Source of the DNA: Actinomycetes bacterium
GTDB taxonomy: Bacteria; Actinomycetota; Actinomycetes; Propionibacteriales; Nocardioidaceae
DNA: 9,806 nt
Reading direction: 5' to 3'
Assembly: GCA_023415395.1 (NCBI GenBank)
Contig: JAEZKN010000127.1
Span: 1-9,806 of the forward strand
Made by a program: the position numbers and the translations under genes. Under the pieces are notes generated by a model. The model was not told the DNA's origin. It made no database searches and saw only the letters and a list, made by a program, of their open reading frames with translations. Numbering within the stretch: the stretch's first letter is position 1; each line of letters starts with the position of its first letter. Shown one piece after another: positions 6,592 to 9,806 of the stretch.

Positions 6592-6620
6592 TTGGTTTGC
6601 CGACGCCACGTCGGTATGTT
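6592..6620 (+). promoter_or_regulatory. Promoter of the ABC transporter-TetR operon
   Basis: The -35 box TTGGTT (6592-6597) and -10 box TATGTT (6615-6620) are separated by 17 bases. The predicted transcription start is around 6627-6628, on the ATG of the mini-ORF. Both boxes are overlapped by the operator dyads, so a bound TetR-family protein would exclude RNA polymerase. Confidence 0.65.
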
Positions 6621-6641
6621 TGCCGACATGGCGTTGGTAAA
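6596..6641. promoter_or_regulatory. Two abutting 23-bp TetR-type operators
   Basis: Site A (6596-6618) is TTTGCCGAC, five bases, GTCGGTATG. Site B (6619-6641) is TTTGCCGAC, five bases, GTTGGTAAA. The two are identical at 16 of 23 positions and each is internally palindromic. Site A contains the exact dyad CCGACG-CCA-CGTCGG. Because they are alike and adjacent, the whole 46 bases form one long near-palindrome (19-base arms, 16 pairs matching). The junction falls inside the -10 box. The likely ligand is the TetR protein encoded at the end of the same operon. Confidence 0.65.
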
Positions 6642-6657
6642 GCTGGTGGCCCCATGA
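6628..6657 (+). CDS. Leaderless nine-codon mini-ORF coupled to the permease start
   Basis: ATG at 6628 opens a nine-residue frame (MALVKLVAP) whose TGA overlaps the permease ATG as ATGA (6654-6657). The ATG lies seven bases after the -10 box TATGTT, so the mRNA should begin on it without a leader. The permease ATG has only a weak ribosome site (GGTGG), so it may depend on ribosomes that finish the mini-ORF. The peptide itself may have no function. This is inferred from spacing; the frame is too short for coding statistics. Confidence 0.42.
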   Translation: MALVKLVAP

Positions 6658-7790
6658 GGCCCTCGTTCCTGGCCCTGCGAGAGCTCGCGTTCGCCCGCGG
6701 TCGCTTCGTGCTGATGGGCGCCGTGGTCGCCCTGATCAGCGTGCTGATGGTGCTGCTCAGCGGCCTGTCGGTCGGCCTGGTCAACGACGGCGTCTCCGGC
6801 CTGCAGAAGCTCCCCGTCACCTCGTTCGCGTTCCAGAAGGACGTCGAGAAGAGCTCGGCGTTCTCGCGCAGCATCGTCGCCACCGACGAGGCCCGGACCT
6901 GGGCGGAGCAGCCGGGCGTCGCCGACGCGGCGCCGTTCGGCAACACGCTGGTCAACGGCCGGACCGACGACGTCGAGATCGACCTCGCCCTCTTCGGGGT
7001 CGAGCGCGGCTCCTTCCTCGACCCCGATGTCGCGGAGGGCGAGGCGCTCTCCGGCGACGGCGAGGTCGTGCTGTCCGAGTCCGCCGCCGACGAGGGCGTC
7101 GAGATCGGCGACACCGTCGTGCTGGACCCCAGCGGCCAGGAGCTGGTCGTCGTCGGGTTCCTCGACGGCCAGCACACCTTCGGCCACGTCGGCATCGGCT
7201 ACGTCACGCTCCCGAGCTGGCAGCAGGCCAAGGCCGGACTCGGGGACGGCGAGGAGGTCCCGGAGCGCGTCCAGAGCGAGGCCACTGCCATCGCGGTGCA
7301 GGCCGAGGACGGCGCCGACGTCGACCTCGCTGCCGCGGACGAGGCCGCCGGCACCACGTCGATGACGCTCGAGGGCTCCTTCGACGCCTCGCCGGGCTAC
7401 ACCGCCGAGACCTCGACCCTCCAGCTGATCCAGGTCTTCCTCTACCTCATCTCCGCGCTCGTCGTCGGGGCCTTCTTCACGGTGCTGACGATCCAGCGCC
7501 GCGGCGAGATCGCCGTGCTCCGCGCGCTGGGTGCCAGCACCGGCTACCTCCTGCGCGAGAGCCTCTTCCAGTCCGTGGTCCTGCTCGCCGGGGCGATCGG
7601 GGTGGGTGTGGCCGCCGGCCTCGGCGTCGGCGCCGCGATCTCGGCCACCGCGATGCCCTTCGCCCTCGAGGCGGGCCCGATCATCGGGGCGAGCGTCCTG
7701 CTGCTGGCCCTGGGTGTGGTGGGTGCCGCCGTCGCTGTCGTGCGCATCACCCGCGTCGACCCCCTCACCGCCCTGGGAGGCAACCGATGA
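6654..7790 (+). CDS. ABC transporter permease, MacB/FtsX type (HrtB-like)
   Basis: A 378-residue membrane subunit with the mechanotransmission layout of MacB, LolC and HrtB. One transmembrane helix lies near residues 18-42. A large extracytoplasmic domain follows to about 255. Three more helices lie near 256-280, 303-328 and 340-364. The FtsX domain is recognisable from LISALVVGAFFTVLTIQRRGE and the coupling segment LRALGAS. The N-terminus LALRELAFARGRFVLMG resembles HrtB/DevC-type permeases of actinobacteria, as I recall them. The frame is open from 6558, but that ATG lies upstream of the promoter. ATG 6654 starts the conserved N-terminus and is used here. Its stop overlaps the ATPase start as ATGA. 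The likely role is pushing a hydrophobic or toxic substrate out of the membrane; heme is possible but unproven. Confidence 0.9.
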   Translation: MRPSFLALRELAFARGRFVLMGAVVALISVLMVLLSGLSVGLVNDGVSGLQKLPVTSFAFQKDVEKSSAFSRSIVATDEARTWAEQPGVADAAPFGNTLVNGRTDDVEIDLALFGVERGSFLDPDVAEGEALSGDGEVVLSESAADEGVEIGDTVVLDPSGQELVVVGFLDGQHTFGHVGIGYVTLPSWQQAKAGLGDGEEVPERVQSEATAIAVQAEDGADVDLAAADEAAGTTSMTLEGSFDASPGYTAETSTLQLIQVFLYLISALVVGAFFTVLTIQRRGEIAVLRALGASTGYLLRESLFQSVVLLAGAIGVGVAAGLGVGAAISATAMPFALEAGPIIGASVLLLALGVVGAAVAVVRITRVDPLTALGGNR

Positions 7791-8455
7791 CCGCCGCACT
7801 GACGATGGCCGGCGTGACGCTGGTCCACGGGGACGGCGAGGAGACCGTCACCGCCCTCGACAGCGTCGACCTGGTGCTCGAGCACGGAGAGTTCGCCGCC
7901 GTCGTCGGCCCCTCCGGCTCGGGCAAGTCGAGCCTGCTCGCCGTCGCCGGCGCGCTGACGACTCCGACGAGCGGCGACGTACGGCTCGGGGACCTGGACC
8001 TCGTCGCGGCGTCGCCGCGCGAGCGCAACCTGGCCCGCCGGGACCGGATCGGGTTCGTGTTCCAGAGCGGGAACCTGGTCCCGGCGCTGACCGCCCGTGA
8101 CCAGATCCGGCTGCCGCTGACCTTCGCGCGGGGCAAGGAGGGGCGCGACCCCCTCGAGCTGCTCGCCGAGGTCGGGATGGAGCACAAGGCCGACCGGCGT
8201 CCGCACCAGCTCTCCGGTGGTGAGCGCCAGCGTGTCGGCGTCGCGCGGGCGCTGGTCACCCGCCCCGGCCTGCTCCTGGTCGACGAGCCGACCGCCGCGC
8301 TCGACCGCCAGCGCAGCCAGGAGATCGTCGGTCTGCTGGCCCAGCAGGCGCACGAGCACGGCGTCGCCACGCTCATGGTCACCCACGACCACGACGTGCT
8401 GCACCACTGCGACCGCGTGTATGAAATGGTCGACGGGCGGCTGGGCCCGGCCTGA
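7787..8455 (+). CDS. ABC transporter ATP-binding protein (MacB/LolD/HrtA type)
   Basis: A 222-residue cytoplasmic ATPase that pairs with the permease. The Walker A motif GPSGSGKS is at residues 41-48, the Q-loop Gln at 93 (FVFQSGNLVPALT), the signature LSGGE at 142-146 followed by RQRVGVARAL, Walker B LLLVDEP with Asp166 and Glu167, and the switch His at 200 (MVTHDHD). The motifs are complete, so it should be active. FQSGNLVPALT after the Q-loop is typical of the LolD/MacB group. ATG at 7787 has a good ribosome site (GGGAGG, six bases upstream) inside the permease gene, with a four-base overlap between the two genes. Confidence 0.95.
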   Translation: MTAALTMAGVTLVHGDGEETVTALDSVDLVLEHGEFAAVVGPSGSGKSSLLAVAGALTTPTSGDVRLGDLDLVAASPRERNLARRDRIGFVFQSGNLVPALTARDQIRLPLTFARGKEGRDPLELLAEVGMEHKADRRPHQLSGGERQRVGVARALVTRPGLLLVDEPTAALDRQRSQEIVGLLAQQAHEHGVATLMVTHDHDVLHHCDRVYEMVDGRLGPA

Positions 8456-8468
8456 CCGACCACCGACC

Positions 8469-8523
8469 GACCGCAGAACGACCGCAGAACGACCGCAGAA
8501 CGACCGCTGACCGACCGCTGACG
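8469..8523. repeat. Five tandem 11-bp repeats between ATPase and TetR genes
   Basis: GACCGCAGAAC occurs three times in exact tandem (8469-8501), followed by GACCGCTGACC and GACCGCTGACG (8502-8523). A degenerate copy (GACCACCGACC) may precede them at 8458. The array fills most of the 78-base gap between the two coding regions. Its last base is the first of the TetR ribosome site (GAGGAG, 8523-8528). The unit is close to one helical turn and is not a multiple of three. Confidence 0.95.
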
Positions 8524-8533
8524 AGGAGCTGGC

Positions 8534-9103
8534 GTGCCACGCATCGACGCCCCCACGGTCGCCGAGCACCGCGCGCGCCAGCGTCGCGCTCTCCTCGACG
8601 CGGCCCGGACGCTGCTCGCCGAGACCGGGCAGGCCCCGTCGGTCGCCGAGGTCGGCCGGCGGGCCGGACTGGCGCGCAGCAGCGTCTACCAGTACTTCCC
8701 GTCCTCGGAGTCCCTGCTGCACGCGGTGGTGGGCGACGTCTTCCCCGACTGGGCCGGCCAGGTGCGTGAGCACGTGGCCGCCGCCGGCTCGCCGGGCGAG
8801 CGCGTCTGGGCCTACGTCGAGGCGAACGTCGCGCTCTTCGCGAGTGTGGAGCAGGCGGTGGCGCAGGCCCTGGCGCGGGTGGTCGACCCGCAGGTGCTGC
8901 GGGGGCCGATGCAGGAGTTCCACGCCGAGCTGCAGGTCCCGCTCCGCGAGGCGCTCGCCGACCTCGGTGAGCCGGACGTGGCCAGCATGGCCGAGATGAT
9001 CGACGCGGTCATCATGCACGCCTCGCGCGGCGAGGGGCCGGGCGAGGACACGCTGCCGCGGTTGCGGCGGCTCATCGGGGGCTACCTCGACCTGGGCTCC
9101 TGA
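8534..9103 (+). CDS. TetR-family transcriptional regulator
   Basis: A 189-residue repressor-type protein, a normal length for the family. The N-terminal helix-turn-helix covers roughly residues 16-65: RRALLDAARTLLAE, SVAEVGRRAGLARSSVYQYFPS, then ESLLHAVV. The C-terminal helical domain (residues ~75-185) would bind a ligand and dimerise, but it matches no sub-family I can name. The GTG start has GAGGAG five bases upstream. It is the third gene of the ABC operon. It probably represses that operon, and so itself, through the two operators near 6596-6641, with release when the pump substrate binds. The control loop is inferred from gene order and the operator dyads. Confidence 0.93.
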   Translation: MPRIDAPTVAEHRARQRRALLDAARTLLAETGQAPSVAEVGRRAGLARSSVYQYFPSSESLLHAVVGDVFPDWAGQVREHVAAAGSPGERVWAYVEANVALFASVEQAVAQALARVVDPQVLRGPMQEFHAELQVPLREALADLGEPDVASMAEMIDAVIMHASRGEGPGEDTLPRLRRLIGGYLDLGS

Positions 9104-9113
9104 TCGCGGGGAG

Positions 9114-9416
9114 TCAGCGGCGCTGCATCTGCCAGGCCAGGTCGATGGCGGTGCGCACGGCCTCCGGGTCCGCGACCTCGAGGTAGGCCTCGACCTGGTG
9201 GTGCGCCTCCAGGCGGGGCGGTACGCCGAAGCTGTCCGGCCAGCGCTCCAGCAGCGCCTCGCGCCGGTCGAGCGGGACCCGGACGAGCGCCGTTCCGGCG
9301 TCGACGAGACGGACGACGAGACGGTCGCGGACGTACCACGCCGGGCGGGCCGCGGTGCCCTTGCGCTTCACCTCCGGCAACGACTCGGCGTACCGGGCGA
9401 CCTCCTCGGGCGCCAC
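9114..9416 (-). CDS. YjbR/MmcQ-like protein
   Basis: A 100-residue cytoplasmic protein of the YjbR/MmcQ-like fold, whose function is not established. The usual order is visible: an N-terminal helix ending in a SLPEV motif, a beta sheet segment with RPAWYVRDRLVVRL, then LVRVPLDRREALLERWPDSFGVPP, and a final helix ending IDLAWQMQRR. The frame is open far upstream, but that part overlaps the divergent acidic gene. GTG at 9416 is chosen because TACCCT, a leaderless-type -10 box, ends six bases before it on the minus strand. It is convergent with the TetR gene, with only ten bases between the two stops and no clear hairpin there. Confidence 0.82.
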   Translation of the reverse strand: MAPEEVARYAESLPEVKRKGTAARPAWYVRDRLVVRLVDAGTALVRVPLDRREALLERWPDSFGVPPRLEAHHQVEAYLEVADPEAVRTAIDLAWQMQRR

Positions 9417-9455
9417 CCACGCAGGGTAACCGCGCCGAGCGGGTACCCCCGGGGC
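9417..9455. promoter_or_regulatory. 39-bp divergent promoter region with face-to-face -10 boxes
   Basis: On the minus strand, TACCCT (9428-9423) lies six bases before the GTG of the YjbR-like gene. On the plus strand, TACCCC (9444-9449), a five-out-of-six weaker match to TANNNT, lies six bases before the ATG of the acidic gene, inside the palindrome GGGTACCC. There is no room for Shine-Dalgarno leaders, so both genes would be leaderless, and the two polymerases would compete for the same DNA. Confidence 0.45.
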
Positions 9456-9617
9456 ATGGAGATGAAGGACCAGAAGGGCAAGCGGGCCGACGTCGACGAC
9501 GCCGCCGAGCGGCAGGAGATCGCCGAGGTCGACGCCGAGCTCGACGCGCAGTCCGACGAGGAGGGCCTGGGAGCCGAGGCCGGGCGCAGCGAGGAGAACG
9601 GCCTCTCGGAGGGCTGA
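9456..9617 (+). CDS. Small acidic, probably disordered protein
   Basis: A 53-residue, very hydrophilic protein: 18 Asp/Glu against 6 Lys/Arg, with no membrane segment and no Cys. The N-terminus MEMKDQKGKR is basic, a middle stretch (DDAAERQEIAEVDAELDAQ) could form a helix, and the tail is Gly/Glu-rich. The longer frame open from 9198 is antisense to the YjbR-like gene and is rejected. ATG 9456 fits a leaderless start; a second Met two codons on is possible. I recognise no family. Its support is the neat fit between a divergent promoter and the next gene's promoter. Confidence 0.6.
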   Translation: MEMKDQKGKRADVDDAAERQEIAEVDAELDAQSDEEGLGAEAGRSEENGLSEG

Positions 9618-9638
9618 CCGCGGTCCACGTGCACGGGC

Positions 9639-9652
9639 TAGCCTGCGGCGTG
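9639..9652 (+). promoter_or_regulatory. Leaderless-type -10 element and GTG start of the last gene
   Basis: TAGCCT (9639-9644) fits TANNNT and is followed after five bases by GTG (9650). No Shine-Dalgarno is present. The layout mirrors that of tmk. Confidence 0.5.
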
Positions 9653-9806
9653 CGCAGATCCCGGTTCCTCGTCGTCGTGGGCGCGCTCGCCCTGGCGACC
9701 CTGGCGACCCTGGCGACCCTGGGGGCATCGCCAGGACCGCCCGGGCCGGCATCGCCCCCGCCGTACGTCGAGGTCGTCGAGCAGGTCCGGGCCCGCACGT
9801 CAGGCC
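9650..9806 (+). CDS. N-terminus of a secreted protein (3' end outside window)
   Basis: 52 codons are visible before the window ends. The protein opens with a basic n-region (VRRSRF) and a hydrophobic core made of repeated Leu-Ala-Thr, then a likely signal peptidase site near GASPG. A Pro-rich stretch (PGPPGPASPPP) and the start of a helix (YVEVVEQVRARTSG) follow. No lipobox Cys is seen. The signal peptide and leaderless start are the only grounds for a call; the mature function is outside the window. Confidence 0.65.
   Translation, partial: MRRSRFLVVVGALALATLATLATLGASPGPPGPASPPPYVEVVEQVRARTSG
9692..9718 (+). repeat. Three in-frame 9-bp tandem repeats in a signal peptide
   Basis: CTGGCGACC occurs three times without interruption, encoding Leu-Ala-Thr three times in the hydrophobic core, followed by a partial CTGG. 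Gain or loss of a unit would lengthen or shorten the core by three residues without shifting the frame. Confidence 0.9.

Noticed and set aside
6558..6653. Earlier permease start giving 32 extra residues
   Set aside because: It would lie upstream of the promoter and operators, and the extra residues are not like any permease N-terminus.
7544..9019. 491-codon open frame on the minus strand opposite the ABC operon
   Set aside because: It is antisense to ATPase and TetR genes with complete motifs, and it runs through the 11-bp repeat array.
9104..9113. Terminator between the convergent TetR and YjbR-like genes
   Set aside because: Only four-base arms can be paired around the ten-base gap, unlike the clear hairpin at 5038-5057.
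9198..9455. N-terminal extension of the small acidic protein
   Set aside because: It is antisense to the YjbR-like gene and lacks a start signal; the promoter-like box sits at 9444.
9417..9752. N-terminal extension of the YjbR-like gene on the minus strand
   Set aside because: It covers the acidic gene and the next promoter, and homologues are about 100-120 residues long.

Overview
The window is very GC-rich, gene-dense DNA from a high-GC actinobacterium. The gene set and protein style fit a Nocardioidaceae member such as Nocardioides, but that placement is inferred from the reading, not from a search. Codons end mostly in G or C, GTG starts are frequent, genes overlap by GTGA/ATGA, and several genes seem to be read from leaderless mRNAs (a TANNNT -10 box five to seven bases before the start codon).

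Region 1 (1-5057, plus strand) is a housekeeping run. It holds the 3' half of topA (DNA topoisomerase I with a lysine-rich tail), a small single-pass membrane protein, tmk (thymidylate kinase), holB (DNA polymerase III delta' subunit) and a secreted TAP-like alpha/beta hydrolase. The last three overlap by four bases and are probably co-translated. tmk also has its own leaderless-type promoter. The run ends in a hairpin that contains the stop codons of both convergent genes.

Region 2 (5054-6518) holds a minus-strand LysR-type regulator, a divergent small Cys-rich (zinc-ribbon-like) protein, and a complete tRNA-Thr(CGT) with its promoter and a strong terminator. The short space between the LysR gene and the Cys-rich gene carries a T-N11-A dyad that overlaps the LysR ribosome binding site.

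Region 3 (6519-9103) is the most interesting part: an operon of a MacB/FtsX-type ABC permease, its ATPase and a TetR-family regulator. The promoter is covered by two abutting 23-bp TetR-type operators. The predicted transcript starts directly on the AUG of a nine-codon mini-ORF, whose stop overlaps the permease start as ATGA. Between the ATPase and the regulator lie five tandem 11-bp repeats. The layout suggests an efflux or extrusion pump controlled by its own repressor. It resembles heme-type HrtBA exporters, but the substrate cannot be read from the sequence.

Region 4 (9104-9806) holds a minus-strand YjbR/MmcQ-like protein, a divergent small acidic protein, and the 5' end of a secreted protein whose signal peptide is built on a 9-bp tandem repeat. 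No insertion sequence, CRISPR array, integrase or other mobile element was seen.
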